Assembly (NCBI RefSeq): GCF_000166275.1
Contig: NZ_CM001023.1
Coordinates: 3,227,001-3,291,000, forward strand
DNA: 64,000 nt
Direction: 5' to 3'
Source of the DNA: Algoriphagus machipongonensis
GTDB taxonomy: Bacteria > Bacteroidota > Bacteroidia > Cytophagales > Cyclobacteriaceae
The translations under genes and the position numbers were made by a program. The notes under the pieces are model-generated. The model was not told the origin of the DNA. It worked only from the letters and a program-made list of their open reading frames with translations, and did not search any database. This document shows positions 17,557 to 27,834 of this stretch, in pieces (positions within the stretch are counted from its first letter, which is position 1; every line of letters starts with the position of its first letter).

Positions 17557-17566
17557 AAGACCTAGA

Positions 17567-18553
17567 ATGGAACCTAAGACTATCAAAAAAATTGGAGTAT
17601 TAACATCTGGTGGAGATTCCCCAGGTATGAATGCTGCTATAAGAGCCGCTGTTAGAGCTGGCTTTTATTACAACTTAGAAATGTATGGAATCTACCGCGG
17701 CTATGAAGGTATGATCCAAAATGATATTAAAAAGCTTGACTCTAAGAATATTACACACGTTTTGGAGCGTGGAGGCACCTTCCTGAAGTCCGCGAGGAGT
17801 TTAGAGTTCAAAACTCCTGAAGGCAGGAAAAAAGCATATGACAATTTAATGAGTCATGGAATCGATGCTTTAGTCGTCATTGGTGGAGATGGCTCCTTAA
17901 CAGGTGCTCACTTATTCTTCAAAGAATACGGCATTCCATCCATAGGACTACCTGGAACTATTGACAACGATCTTTCTGGAACCGATTCCACTATTGGATT
18001 TGATACTGCTTGTAATACTGCTATTGAAGCAATTGATAAAATCAGAGATACTGCTACTTCTCATGATCGCTTGTTTTTTGTGGAAGTGATGGGAAGAGAT
18101 GCAGGCTTTATTGCGATCAATGCTGGAATAGGAAGTGCTGCTGCAGCTATTTTGATCCCAGAGAAAAAAATGCCTATTGATCATTTGGTTGATAAATTGA
18201 AGATTCGATCTAAAGCAAAAAAATCATCCAACATTGTCATTGTTGCTGAAGGAGGTAAAAGTGGTGGTGCTGGGGAAATTGCCGGTAAAGTCAAAAAATA
18301 CCTGCCGACTTACGACATTAAAGTGACCATCTTAGGCCATTTGCAAAGAGGTGGTGCGCCTTCTTCCTTTGATCGACTACTTGCTTCTAAATTAGGAGTT
18401 GCAGCAGTAGAAGGCTTGTTACAAGGTAAATATGACGTAATGGCTGGACTCATCAATAATAAGGTTGTATATACACCTATTAAAAAAGCAATCGTGGATG
18501 ATAAAACTGTAGATGAGGAAGATTTCAGAATCGCTAAAATACTATCTACTTAA
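17567..18553 (+). CDS. pfkA: ATP-dependent 6-phosphofructokinase
   Basis: 328 residues, group A bacterial enzyme phosphorylating fructose 6-phosphate. ATP loop GVLTSGGDSPGMNAAIRA (11-28), GGDGSLTGA, and the catalytic loop GTIDNDLSGTD. The Gly of GGDGS at the residue that separates ATP from PPi enzymes supports ATP use. ILGHLQRGGAPSSFDR closes the sugar-phosphate site. Second gene after mgsA, it ends at a shared bidirectional terminator facing fbaA. Confidence 0.96.
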   Translation: MEPKTIKKIGVLTSGGDSPGMNAAIRAAVRAGFYYNLEMYGIYRGYEGMIQNDIKKLDSKNITHVLERGGTFLKSARSLEFKTPEGRKKAYDNLMSHGIDALVVIGGDGSLTGAHLFFKEYGIPSIGLPGTIDNDLSGTDSTIGFDTACNTAIEAIDKIRDTATSHDRLFFVEVMGRDAGFIAINAGIGSAAAAILIPEKKMPIDHLVDKLKIRSKAKKSSNIVIVAEGGKSGGAGEIAGKVKKYLPTYDIKVTILGHLQRGGAPSSFDRLLASKLGVAAVEGLLQGKYDVMAGLINNKVVYTPIKKAIVDDKTVDEEDFRIAKILST

Positions 18554-18576
18554 TTAAAAAAGTACCTCAATAAAAA

Positions 18577-18604
18577 AGGCTGATTCTTTCGAATCAGCCT
18601 TTTT
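18577..18604. terminator. bidirectional terminator between pfkA and fbaA
   Basis: GGCTGATTC (18578-18586) / GAATCAGCC (18591-18599), loop TTTC, A-run on the left and T-run on the right, so it can stop both converging transcripts. Confidence 0.9.
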
Positions 18605-18621
18605 GCTTTTTACAGGTAAGA

Positions 18622-19683
18622 TTAGTTTCTGTTTACTGCGTTTAGCATCTCAAATGCCTGCTCCAAACGCTTCACAAAATTCTCTTCCCCCTTACGAAGC
18701 CAGTTTCTTGGATCGTAATATTTCTTATTTGGACTATCTGCTCCATCAGGGTTACCCAATTGAGTCTGAAGATAAGCCTCGTGATTTTTATAATTCTTTA
18801 AAACACCTTCCCAGAATGCCCATTGCATATCTGTATCAATGTTCATTTTGATAGAACCGTAACTATTTGCTTCTCTGATTTCTTCTACTGAAGAACCTGA
18901 TCCACCATGGAATACGAAGTTCAAAGGCTTGCCTGTTGTACCATACTTCTCATTGATGTACTCCTGAGAATTCTTAAGAATCTCTGGCTTAAGACTTACA
19001 TTCCCTGGCTTATACACACCGTGAACGTTACCAAAAGCAGCTGCAATCGTGAATAAATCATCAATCTTTTTCAGATTTTCGTATGCATAGGCTACTTCTT
19101 CTGGCTGCGTATAAAGCTTAGATGAATCAATATCAGTATTATCTACTCCATCTTCTTCCCCACCAGTCACACCCAATTCAATCTCAATTGCCATATCAAG
19201 TTTTGCAAACTCCTTGAAGTAATTACAAGAAATTTCTACATTCTCTTCAAGTGGCTCCTCAGATAGATCAAGCATATGAGAACTGAAAAGAGGTTTTTTA
19301 TGTGTTGCGTAATATGCTTTTCCAGCTTCCAACAAACCATCAATCCAAGGCAATAACTTTTTAGCAGCATGGTCAGTGTGGAGAATCACAGGTACACCAT
19401 AAGCTTCTGCCATTTGGTGAACATGATGTGCTCCTGAAATACCACCAGCAATACTTGCTTTTTGTCCTTCATTGCTTAATCCTTTTCCTGCAAAGAATTG
19501 TGCTCCACCATTTGAAAACTGTATAATCACAGGTGAATTCAATTTTTTCGCAGTTTCCAATACTGCATTTACAGAATTAGAACCAATAACGTTTACTGCA
19601 GGCATGGCAAACTCATTCTCTTTAGCATATGCATAAAGGTCCTTAAGCTCCTCACCGTATTTTACTCCAGGTTTAAATTTCAT
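18622..19683 (-). CDS. fbaA: class II fructose-bisphosphate aldolase
   Basis: 353 residues, zinc-dependent aldolase that splits fructose 1,6-bisphosphate. The zinc/catalytic motif is LHTDHAAKKLLPW. ELGVTGGEEDGVD carries the second zinc-site Glu region, and FHGGSGSSVEEI is the phosphate loop. Length and sequence place it in the FbaA (class IIA, E. coli-like) branch. It converges on mgsA-pfkA; the three together form a glycolysis neighbourhood although on opposite strands. Confidence 0.96.
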   Translation of the reverse strand: MKFKPGVKYGEELKDLYAYAKENEFAMPAVNVIGSNSVNAVLETAKKLNSPVIIQFSNGGAQFFAGKGLSNEGQKASIAGGISGAHHVHQMAEAYGVPVILHTDHAAKKLLPWIDGLLEAGKAYYATHKKPLFSSHMLDLSEEPLEENVEISCNYFKEFAKLDMAIEIELGVTGGEEDGVDNTDIDSSKLYTQPEEVAYAYENLKKIDDLFTIAAAFGNVHGVYKPGNVSLKPEILKNSQEYINEKYGTTGKPLNFVFHGGSGSSVEEIREANSYGSIKMNIDTDMQWAFWEGVLKNYKNHEAYLQTQLGNPDGADSPNKKYYDPRNWLRKGEENFVKRLEQAFEMLNAVNRN

Positions 19684-19953
19684 ATCTGAATTAGGTTTGT
19701 TTATTCCTTAAAAAAAGTACTTGTCCAGCACTTGTCTGCTATCAAACGTCCCAAAGATATAAATCCCATGGATAATATCCTTTACATCCAATTCTAAATT
19801 GACCGTAGAATCAAAGATTCTGTGTTTCTATAGAGAACAACTAAGTTTTCTAACGGAATTCTAAAACTTATTCCCTCCTCTTAATCAAAAACAATCATCA
19901 TCATTCCATTAATCAAACTACCTTTTTTACATTTACTTTCAGAAAAGAAAGGC

Positions 19954-20826
19954 ATGAAAACTCTTAGAATCACCGGTGTCCCTGAACACTTCAATTTACC
20001 TTGGAAAAAAGTCATTTCGAGACAACCTTTTGCCAGTAAAGGAATCGAGTTAAAATGGACTGAAGAATCTCGTGGTTCTGGTCAAATGAATAAAGCTATT
20101 AGAGAAGGTGAAACAGACATCGCCTTGATTTTAACTGAGAGTTTTTTACAGGATTTTGAAAATGGAAGCCCGGCCAAAATGATGGGATTTCATGTAAGTT
20201 CCCCTTTAATTTGGGGAATCCATGTTCATGGTAATTCTACTATTAATGCTCTCGATCAAATAGACTCTCCTTCGTTTTTGATTAGTAGAAATGGCTCTGG
20301 GTCTCAGCTGATGTCTTATGTTCTTGCCAAAAGAGAAAACTGGGACAGCGAAAACTTAACATTCCGAATCGTAGGGAATTTACCAGGAGCCTTACAGGTA
20401 ATGAGCCCTGAAAAACCCGAGATGTTTCTTTGGGAAAAATACACCACAAAGCCTTGGGTTGACAGGCGTGAAATGAAAAGAATTGGAGAAGTATTAAGTC
20501 CTTGGCCTTGCTTTGCTATGGTTGTTTCTAATACTGCTCTGGAGGAGTTTGGAGAAATTATTTTTGAATTGCGTCAATTAGTTTATCAGGAATCATCCAA
20601 ACTTCAAGATTCTGAAAGCACAGCAGAGGAAATCCATAAACTATACGACTTAAAATTAGAAGATGTCAAATCATGGCTATCCCAAACTCAGTGGGCAAAA
20701 GAAGCCATTATTTCTAAGAAGGAATTAAATCAGGCGATGGAAGAAATGATCCAGTTGGGGATATTAAAAAACAAATTAAGATTGGAAGACTTCCTTACGA
20801 TGGATCACCTGACTTTGACCCTGTGA
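19954..20826 (+). CDS. periplasmic-binding-protein-like fold protein without signal peptide
   Basis: 290 residues beginning MKTLRITGVPEHFNLPWKK, with no signal peptide or lipobox. The GVPEHFNLPW start, ESRGSGQM, and DIALILTESF resemble type 2 substrate-binding proteins of the Ca3427/NMT1-like group, some of which are cytoplasmic and of unknown ligand. PSFLISRNGSGSQLMSY looks like the anion/ligand loop between lobes. It stands alone and its last 51 bp overlap the 3' end of the opposing histidine kinase gene. No transporter is nearby, so uptake is not shown. Confidence 0.75.
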   Translation: MKTLRITGVPEHFNLPWKKVISRQPFASKGIELKWTEESRGSGQMNKAIREGETDIALILTESFLQDFENGSPAKMMGFHVSSPLIWGIHVHGNSTINALDQIDSPSFLISRNGSGSQLMSYVLAKRENWDSENLTFRIVGNLPGALQVMSPEKPEMFLWEKYTTKPWVDRREMKRIGEVLSPWPCFAMVVSNTALEEFGEIIFELRQLVYQESSKLQDSESTAEEIHKLYDLKLEDVKSWLSQTQWAKEAIISKKELNQAMEEMIQLGILKNKLRLEDFLTMDHLTLTL

Positions 20827-22767
20827 TCCTTTAATAGGAATAGTCACACATACTTTGGTGCCTTTTTTCTTTTCACTTTGAATCGTAATATCACCACCGT
20901 TCATCCGAATAAATTCTTTACAAAGCTGCAAGCCTAATCCAGAACCTTTTTCCTGATTGGTTCCCTTTTGTGACTGGGTTATGGTGTAGTCTTTTGACAA
21001 TACTGTTTCTATTTGAGCATCCGTCATTCCTAAACCATGATCCTGAACACACCACTTGATCATGTCCTTTTCACAAGAATTAGTAATTTCAATTGACTCA
21101 TTTTTTTTAGAAAATTTCACCGCATTATTTAAGATGTTTCTAACCACAACATCCATCAAATCACTATCTGCAAAAACGGGAACGCTGTCATCCATCCTAT
21201 TATCAACCTGAATCTTTTTCTCTTTCAAACTTGGTTCTATCAAAACCAAATTAGCATCTACTACTTCTCTAAAATTAAAAGGGGATTTCTTGATTTTAAA
21301 GCCTTCCATTTGAGACATAGACCACTTCAACGTGTTATTTAATGTAAAATGAACTGTATCTATATCGGTTTTTAGGGAATCCAGTAGTTCTTCAAATTCC
21401 TCTTTACTTAAAGCTCCCTGAGCAATTAAATCAAGGACTGATTTCACCTGGGCAACAGGACCTTTTAAGTCATGCCCTAATATTGAAAACAATTTATTTT
21501 TAGTTTCATTGATACTGGCTAATTCAAATGATTTTGTCTCCAGATCTTTATTTTGATCCTTGATTTTCTCCTTTTGCTCAACCAAGAACTTGTTGTACTT
21601 TTTAATATTACGGTTTAATATCAGCAACCAGATCGCTAGACTTACTATCGAGATTATAGCGATAGCAATAATCCAATTATTTCGCCGAGTTAGGGCAAGA
21701 CGTTGAGCCTGACTCTCATTCTGCTCTTTCAGAAGTTTCAATTCTGTTTGATCTAGACTTTCTTGAAACATCCCCTGCATTAAAGCCAGCCTATCTCTAT
21801 TGCCAGAATTAACCAATGAATCATTTAATACTAAGTAGATGCTTTGTTGATCAAAGGCATTCTTAATATCCCCTATCTGAACATAGTAATCGGAAAGGTA
21901 TTTATGGTTTTGAGCAAGTTCATCGAGAAACCCATTTTCTTTAGAGATTTGTATCCCTTTCGTCAAGATTTCTTTTGCTTCTTTTAATTTGTTTAGTTTT
22001 AGATAGGTACCCCCTAATCTATGGGTGATACTTGCCTCAGTGGTCAAGGCATTTTGTTTTTGTGCAGTCTCTAAGGATTCTTCAAAAACCATCTGTGCAC
22101 TATCGTAATTTCCCCTCGCAAAAAACACATCTCCAATCACTCTATTCGAAAAAGAGGATAGATAAGGTGAACCTGCATCTTCATTTTGCTTTTTTGAAAG
22201 CTTGGCATAATACAAAGCCGAATCATATACTTGCTTCTGGCTGTAAATGAATGCGATGTTATTAAGACTCCTTATTTCAGTAAAAAGATCATCATTCTCT
22301 TTGCTGATTTCATATGCTGTTTGGAATTGCTCTATCGCCTGGTCATAATTTCTTTGCTCGTAGAAAAGTGCTCCCATACTATTCATGAGTCTCGCAGCGA
22401 CATTCATATCATTCACTTCAACCGCCAAATCATATGCCTCTTTTGAGTATTGGAAAGCCTCTTCATACCGGCCTTTTCTGTAATAAACCCAACCAATATT
22501 TTCTTTAGCAAGACTTTCCCCTGCTGTATCATTCAATGAAATTGCAAGTGCCTCTGCTTCTTTTGCAAAATCCAAAGCTTGTTGCTGTTCTGATTCCCTT
22601 AAATTAGTTGCAAGTAAGTTGAGCGTAAAAATTCTTTCTTTCCCCTCTTTATTCGGCAAAATAGATTTTAAACTATCTACATTGAGGATTTGCTGTGCTT
22701 CCAAAAGATTCGGAACACAGAATAGTAATATGAGCAATAAAAAATATTTGGGTTTCAGAGTTTTCAC
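20776..22767 (-). CDS. TPR-containing membrane sensor histidine kinase
   Basis: 663 residues from a GTG start (MKTLKPKYFLLLILLF), giving a good signal peptide. The periplasmic half is a row of tetratricopeptide repeats (~35-310), then a membrane helix (~362-384), coiled coil, HisKA with phosphoacceptor His in SILGHDLKGP, and HATPase_c (NAVKFSKKN, DHGLGM, GSGLGLQLCKEF). Such TPR kinases are common in Bacteroidota. No response regulator gene is adjacent, so it is an orphan. Its 3' end overlaps the convergent PBP-like gene by 51 bp. Confidence 0.9.
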   Translation of the reverse strand: MKTLKPKYFLLLILLFCVPNLLEAQQILNVDSLKSILPNKEGKERIFTLNLLATNLRESEQQQALDFAKEAEALAISLNDTAGESLAKENIGWVYYRKGRYEEAFQYSKEAYDLAVEVNDMNVAARLMNSMGALFYEQRNYDQAIEQFQTAYEISKENDDLFTEIRSLNNIAFIYSQKQVYDSALYYAKLSKKQNEDAGSPYLSSFSNRVIGDVFFARGNYDSAQMVFEESLETAQKQNALTTEASITHRLGGTYLKLNKLKEAKEILTKGIQISKENGFLDELAQNHKYLSDYYVQIGDIKNAFDQQSIYLVLNDSLVNSGNRDRLALMQGMFQESLDQTELKLLKEQNESQAQRLALTRRNNWIIAIAIISIVSLAIWLLILNRNIKKYNKFLVEQKEKIKDQNKDLETKSFELASINETKNKLFSILGHDLKGPVAQVKSVLDLIAQGALSKEEFEELLDSLKTDIDTVHFTLNNTLKWSMSQMEGFKIKKSPFNFREVVDANLVLIEPSLKEKKIQVDNRMDDSVPVFADSDLMDVVVRNILNNAVKFSKKNESIEITNSCEKDMIKWCVQDHGLGMTDAQIETVLSKDYTITQSQKGTNQEKGSGLGLQLCKEFIRMNGGDITIQSEKKKGTKVCVTIPIKGSQGQSQVIHRKEVFQS

Positions 22768-22919
22768 TTGAAAATTTCAATCTCATTAATCGGAAAAATA
22801 CATCAATTTGGTGTCAAATCAACAAACCCATAAGATAATTTTTTGATGGAAATGTCAGATTAACACCACTTTAGAACTTTAGCAATAGAGCCAAAATCTT
22901 ACAATACCGATGAAAAGGC

Positions 22920-23708
22920 CTAATCTTCTCGTAGATCAGTCCAATCCCAGTCTTTATTTATTTGACTGATGGCATGATGTGCAGTTAAGTCATACTGACA
23001 CGGCACAATAGATACGTAATTATTAGCTATTGCCCATTCGTCATTATCCTCTCCCTTGTCAAAATTCACAAAATTACCTGCCAACCAAAAGTATTTTCGG
23101 CCATTTGGATCATACCGCTCTGCAAATTCTTCCTGCCATTTGGCATCAGCTTGACGGCAAACTTTTATACCCTTGATAGGCTCATTTCTTTTTGGAGGAA
23201 AATTAACATTTAAAGCTATCCCTTTGGGAATTCCGTTTTCCAAAACCTGCTTTGCAATGTTTTCTACCCAATATTCCACGTGTGAAAAATCTGCTTTAGA
23301 AGAGAAATCACACAGAGAAAACCCTATTGAAGGTAGGCCTTCCATTGCTCCTTCAATGGCAGCTGACATGGTACCAGAATATAAGACAGAAATTGAAGTA
23401 TTGGATCCGTGGTTTATACCACTTACCACTAAGTCAGGGACTCTATCTTTCAATAAATAATGCTTTGCTAATTTAACACAGTCAGCCGGAGTTCCGCTAG
23501 ATTTATATGCATCGACCTCTTCAAAAATCTCCTCCTCTGAAAGTCTTAGGGTCTCCCCAATAGTAATTGCATGTCCCATTCCAGATTGAGGGCTATCTGG
23601 TGCTACCACCACAACCTCCCCCAGCTTTTTCATGATCGATACTAAAACTCTTATTCCTTTGGAAGTAATCCCGTCATCATTTGAAACGAGAATGAGTGGT
23701 TTTGACAT
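22920..23708 (-). CDS. surE: 5'/3'-nucleotidase SurE
   Basis: 262 residues, metal-dependent survival protein that dephosphorylates nucleoside monophosphates. LVSNDDGITSKGIRVL holds the metal-binding Asp pair; APDSPQSGMGHAIT, SGTPADCVKLA, and SGINHGSNTSISVLYSGTMSAA complete the active site. Its ATG shares one base with the TAA stop of the upstream secreted protein gene (TAATG), so the two are translationally coupled. Confidence 0.96.
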   Translation of the reverse strand: MSKPLILVSNDDGITSKGIRVLVSIMKKLGEVVVVAPDSPQSGMGHAITIGETLRLSEEEIFEEVDAYKSSGTPADCVKLAKHYLLKDRVPDLVVSGINHGSNTSISVLYSGTMSAAIEGAMEGLPSIGFSLCDFSSKADFSHVEYWVENIAKQVLENGIPKGIALNVNFPPKRNEPIKGIKVCRQADAKWQEEFAERYDPNGRKYFWLAGNFVNFDKGEDNDEWAIANNYVSIVPCQYDLTAHHAISQINKDWDWTDLRED

Positions 23709-24346
23709 TAGTTTTGGTTCAATTCGTTGTAATAGGAAGTAATTCTCAATAAATCACCTCTCTTATCGTGCTCAAGTCTGTTTTTACGCATAAAAAGGCT
23801 CATTTCATCATCATGTCCACTGAGATAATCAAACAAGTCTTTCTTTTTCAAATTGTACTTCTGAATTCTTCCGTCCTTGAAAAAGAAATAATTAAAAGCT
23901 AAACGATATCCTATAGAAGTTTGAGGTCCCCAAAAAGGATTCATACCCATCGCACCATAGGACCCAATGCTTCTTGAGTCAGTAGCAATATACTCTCTAC
24001 ACAATAACGCAATATTGTTGCCTTGAGTCAAAACCTCAAAGAAAATTGGCACCTCATAGTCTCCATTTAAACTATAGGGAAGACTATAAAAATATCTGAT
24101 CCCCCCGTAGGTTTCATCGTAAATCTCAAAATTCTTTACATTGGAAGCAGTGAAAGTAATGATACCTTCATTTTTTAACTGCACCAAGTTATTCTCCAGG
24201 TCATATTTTATCAACCCATTGTAAACGAGTCCATCTGCATCGTATATGGTTCCTTTATGCCAAACTTGGGAAGGAAACTGATCCTGAGCCATGACACTCA
24301 TTAGGCCCAAGAAAAATAAGCTGAGGGTGAAAATTGCTTTTTTCAT
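23708..24346 (-). CDS. secreted protein of unknown function
   Basis: I choose the ATG at 24344-24346 (MKKAIFTLSLFFLG), which gives a clean signal peptide ending SVMAQ; an in-frame ATG four codons earlier also exists. The mature ~195 residues read WHKGTIYDADGLVYNGLIKYDLENNLVQLK, a pattern common in Bacteroidota secreted proteins of unknown role. No catalytic motif is visible. Coupled by one-base overlap to surE, but a functional link is unproven. Confidence 0.7.
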   Translation of the reverse strand: MKKAIFTLSLFFLGLMSVMAQDQFPSQVWHKGTIYDADGLVYNGLIKYDLENNLVQLKNEGIITFTASNVKNFEIYDETYGGIRYFYSLPYSLNGDYEVPIFFEVLTQGNNIALLCREYIATDSRSIGSYGAMGMNPFWGPQTSIGYRLAFNYFFFKDGRIQKYNLKKKDLFDYLSGHDDEMSLFMRKNRLEHDKRGDLLRITSYYNELNQN

Positions 24347-24436
24347 GGTATTTGTCATGACTTATATAACGTAAAATTAATTCTCAGGTTAGAATTTAAT
24401 CCAATAGGGAATCTTAATTAAAGATAATAAATGTTT

Positions 24437-25648
24437 TTACTTCAAAATATTATGTCCCATTTTATCTCTTTTGGTCTGAAGGTACTTTTCATTATGAGGG
24501 TTTGGTAAGATTTCAATCGGAACTTGCTCAATAATTTCTAAGCCGTATCCAATCAATCCAACTCTTTTCTGAGGATTATTAGATATCAATCGAATTTTAC
24601 CTACACCCAAATCTCTTAAGATTTGTGCACCTACACCATAATCTCTGCTATCCATTGGAAGCCCTAAAGCTAAATTCGCTTGTACGGTATCCATACCCTG
24701 TTCCTGCAGTTTATAGGCTTTTAATTTGTTGATTAGTCCTATTCCTCTACCTTCTTGGTTCATGTATAAAACAAGGCCTTTTCCTTCTTTCTCAACCATA
24801 TTCATGGCAGCATGAAGTTGAGGTCCACAGTCACATCTGCAAGAACCAAAAATATCTCCAGTGACGCAGGATGAATGTACTCTTACCAAAATAGGCTCAT
24901 CCGGTTCCCAAGTACCTTTCATTAAAGCTAAATGGATTTCATCCGTATTAGTTTGTCTGAAGGCAATCAAGTCAAAGTCTCCAAATTCAGTAGGCATATC
25001 CACTCCGATCTCCCGCTTGATTAATGATTCTTCCTTCAGCCTATACGCAATCAGGTCTTTAATCGAAACAAGTTTCAAGTTGAATTTTTTAGCCACCTCA
25101 ACCAAATCAACTAATCTGGCCATGGTTCCATCTTCATTCATGATTTCCACTAAAACTCCAGCAGGTGAAAAACCTGCCAAGCGTGCAAAATCTATAGCTG
25201 CTTCGGTGTGTCCAGCTCTTCGAAGAACCCCTCCTCTTTTTGCTTTCAAAGGAAATATATGTCCTGGCTTACCCAATTCGCTTGGGTCGATAGAATCATC
25301 CACCAAAGCTTTGATTGTCTTAGCTCGATCTGAAGCGGAGATTCCAGTAGTGCAACCATGACCTATCAAATCAACGGAAACCGTAAATGGGGTTTCAAAA
25401 GCGGCCGTATTTTGGCCTACCATCATATCTAAACCTAATTTCTCACATCGATCTTCCACCAATGGAGCACATATCAGTCCTCTTCCATGAGTGGCCATAA
25501 AATTGACGATTTCTGGAGTTATCTTCTCTGCTGCACAAACGAAGTCACCTTCATTCTCGCGATCTTCATCATCTACAACAATAATAACTTCCCCATTTTT
25601 GATTGCCTCAATAGCATCTTCGATGGGGTCTAATTGGTATTTTTCCAC
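24437..25648 (-). CDS. ribBA: bifunctional DHBP synthase / GTP cyclohydrolase II
   Basis: 403 residues that catalyse both entry steps of riboflavin synthesis. The N-terminal half (~1-205) is 3,4-dihydroxy-2-butanone 4-phosphate synthase ([32 protein letters not shown]). The C-terminal half is GTP cyclohydrolase II with zinc site [15 protein letters not shown] and [11 protein letters not shown]. Start is a GTG (25646-25648). A perfect -7 box lies on the minus strand at 25680-25687 (TAAATTTG). I see no FMN riboswitch in the short leader. Confidence 0.95.
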   Translation of the reverse strand: MEKYQLDPIEDAIEAIKNGEVIIVVDDEDRENEGDFVCAAEKITPEIVNFMATHGRGLICAPLVEDRCEKLGLDMMVGQNTAAFETPFTVSVDLIGHGCTTGISASDRAKTIKALVDDSIDPSELGKPGHIFPLKAKRGGVLRRAGHTEAAIDFARLAGFSPAGVLVEIMNEDGTMARLVDLVEVAKKFNLKLVSIKDLIAYRLKEESLIKREIGVDMPTEFGDFDLIAFRQTNTDEIHLALMKGTWEPDEPILVRVHSSCVTGDIFGSCRCDCGPQLHAAMNMVEKEGKGLVLYMNQEGRGIGLINKLKAYKLQEQGMDTVQANLALGLPMDSRDYGVGAQILRDLGVGKIRLISNNPQKRVGLIGYGLEIIEQVPIEILPNPHNEKYLQTKRDKMGHNILK

Positions 25649-25679
25649 TTGACTTGGATTTGAATTAATGACAGGAATG

Positions 25680-25687
25680 CAAATTTA
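25680..25687 (-). promoter_or_regulatory. -7 promoter element of ribBA
   Basis: TAAATTTG on the minus strand, 32 bp before the GTG start; perfect TAnnTTTG. Confidence 0.6.
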
Positions 25688-25732
25688 CACGGTTTCCTAA
25701 CAAAACAGGTTGCAGCCAAAGAAAGTTTGGTT

Positions 25733-27670
25733 TTAGCCAATTACTATCCCTAATTCCTTGTCTATTTCTAACTGTACTTTTTTCAGTTCAAAGTAAATCT
25801 TTTGAAGTTCCTCTATATCAGCCGTTTCATCTTTTTCGGATTCAGCTGTTTTAATTTTCATTTTTGCCTCTTCCATCATTTTTTGCACCACCCGTCGCTT
25901 CAATCTTAAAATCGACTTAAACCCTGTCAAGGATAAATTGTCATTTTCCTTATTGATAAAAATCTGATGCCTTTCACTCCAATGTGTTGAAACCTCATGT
26001 CGAGGCGTAATTAAGTCGATAACAACCGATTTCATCTCTGAATCTTGATGGCGGATAAAAAAGTCAATCGTAGGAGCTTCTCCCATGTTCAAAATTTGAC
26101 GGTATGTAATCAGGATTTTTTCATAAACCGGAGTCTCAAATTTTAAATCAGCTGTTTCTGCCAATAAATAATCACAGAGATGTAATTCATCATGATCAAT
26201 TTTCTCCCAACCGTAGTTTAAAAGTAATCGAATCATTTCCTTTTCCTGAATTTTAAGAGAATCTGAAGCTGTGCTTTTTTCCTCCGTTGGTAAATATTCT
26301 TCAAAACCTAAATCATGAGGAGGCGCCTCTTCCCTTTTTTGAAATTGATCCCTTTGGGTTTTTATCAGGGATTTATTGAGCTCCGTATGGATCACATCCT
26401 CCTCAACTTCCAATAAAGAGGAAGCTTCCTGAGCGTAAACAGAACGAACAATCGGATCAGGAATTTTTCCAATGCTCTGGATCACCTCACGGATTACCTC
26501 CGCTTTCCTGATGGGGTTTTTCGCAAATTCGTCTTGGTAAAGCCCAATTTTAAAGCCTATAAAATCACGTGAATTTTCTACTAAATAGTCTTGAAAAGCC
26601 TGGCTCCCCACTTTTCGGGAATAACTATCCGGGTCCTCACCTTCAGGGAAAACTACGGCTTTCACATTTAATCCACCTTCCAGAAGTAAGTCTATCCCAC
26701 GAAGGGAGGCTTTTATTCCTGCAGGATCCCCATCATAAAGAACCGTAACCTGATCAGTAAATCGTTTGATTAATTTTATTTGGCCTTCGGTAAGGGATGT
26801 ACCCGATGATGCTACTACATTTTCAATTCCCGAGAGATGCATGGAAATCACATCCGTATAGCCTTCTACCAAATAACAATTGTCCTTTGCCCTGATGGCC
26901 TTCTTCGCCTGATACATCCCATACAGCACATCACTTTTATGATAGACAGCAGTCTCAGGTGAGTTGATGTATTTTGGTTGATTTTTATCTTTGGTGAGTA
27001 TTCTAGCACCAAATCCAATAGGTTTACCACCTATATTATGAATCGCAAAGGTGACTCTTCCCCTAAATCGGTCATACACTCTGGAGGGATCGCCTTCCTT
27101 TTGCAAAATCAATCCCGCTTTTAAAAGAATTTCCTCTTGAAAACCTGAAGATTTAGCGGCTTTCAATAAGTGATCCCAGCCATCCAAGGCATAACCCAAA
27201 TCAAATTTTTCTATGATTGAATTTGAAAACCCTCTTTCCTTGAAATAGCTTAGGCCTATTGATTTTCCTTCTGGGCTCAGTAAATTTTTCACAAAAAAAT
27301 CACGGGCAAAACCCAAAGCTATATAAAGGCTTTCCCTTTCACTGTAAGCTTGATCTTGCTCGGGCGTTCTTTCTTCATCCTCCTCTACCTCAATACCGTA
27401 TTTGCCAGCCAAATGGCGAATCGCTTCAGTAAAACCAACTCCCTCTACATCCATCACAAACTGGATAGGGTCCCCAGCTTTACCACACCCAAAACACTTG
27501 TAGATTTGTTTTGCCGGAGAAACTGAGAAGGAAGGGCTTTTTTCATTATGGAAAGGACAGCAAGCCCAAAGGTTTTGCCCCTTCTTTTTTAAAGGCACAT
27601 AATCTCCCACCACCTCTTCGATGTCAACTCTTTCTTTTACTTTCTCTGTGGTGAGTTTACTGATTCCCAT
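25733..27670 (-). CDS. dnaG: DNA primase
   Basis: 645 residues, makes RNA primers at the replication fork. N-terminal zinc ribbon (CPFHNEKSPSFSVSP ... CFGCG, ~38-66), catalytic RNA-polymerase core, Toprim domain with LVEGYTDVISM and DGDPAG, then a helicase-binding C-terminal region that is divergent as usual. A perfect -7 box TACCTTTG lies on the minus strand at 27688-27695. Not in the macromolecular synthesis operon with rpsU/rpoD here. Confidence 0.96.
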   Translation of the reverse strand: MGISKLTTEKVKERVDIEEVVGDYVPLKKKGQNLWACCPFHNEKSPSFSVSPAKQIYKCFGCGKAGDPIQFVMDVEGVGFTEAIRHLAGKYGIEVEEDEERTPEQDQAYSERESLYIALGFARDFFVKNLLSPEGKSIGLSYFKERGFSNSIIEKFDLGYALDGWDHLLKAAKSSGFQEEILLKAGLILQKEGDPSRVYDRFRGRVTFAIHNIGGKPIGFGARILTKDKNQPKYINSPETAVYHKSDVLYGMYQAKKAIRAKDNCYLVEGYTDVISMHLSGIENVVASSGTSLTEGQIKLIKRFTDQVTVLYDGDPAGIKASLRGIDLLLEGGLNVKAVVFPEGEDPDSYSRKVGSQAFQDYLVENSRDFIGFKIGLYQDEFAKNPIRKAEVIREVIQSIGKIPDPIVRSVYAQEASSLLEVEEDVIHTELNKSLIKTQRDQFQKREEAPPHDLGFEEYLPTEEKSTASDSLKIQEKEMIRLLLNYGWEKIDHDELHLCDYLLAETADLKFETPVYEKILITYRQILNMGEAPTIDFFIRHQDSEMKSVVIDLITPRHEVSTHWSERHQIFINKENDNLSLTGFKSILRLKRRVVQKMMEEAKMKIKTAESEKDETADIEELQKIYFELKKVQLEIDKELGIVIG

Positions 27671-27687
27671 GATCTGAATTTAGCCTA

Positions 27688-27695
27688 CAAAGGTA
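27688..27695 (-). promoter_or_regulatory. -7 promoter element of dnaG
   Basis: TACCTTTG on the minus strand, 18 bp before the dnaG start codon. Confidence 0.55.
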
Positions 27696-27834
27696 AAGGG
27701 TACAAGTGGTAAAAACAGGCTTATTTCTTGAACTAATTAACAAATACCCTAGTTAAACCTTCACGATGTAGCTCTCATTACTTTTCTAAGCGAATGAGAA
27801 GCCCTAAATTGCAAAAAAAATTAATAACCCTCCG

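Noticed and set aside
24437..25720. FMN riboswitch before ribBA
   Set aside because: The leader is only about 30 nt and shows no RFN-element sequence.
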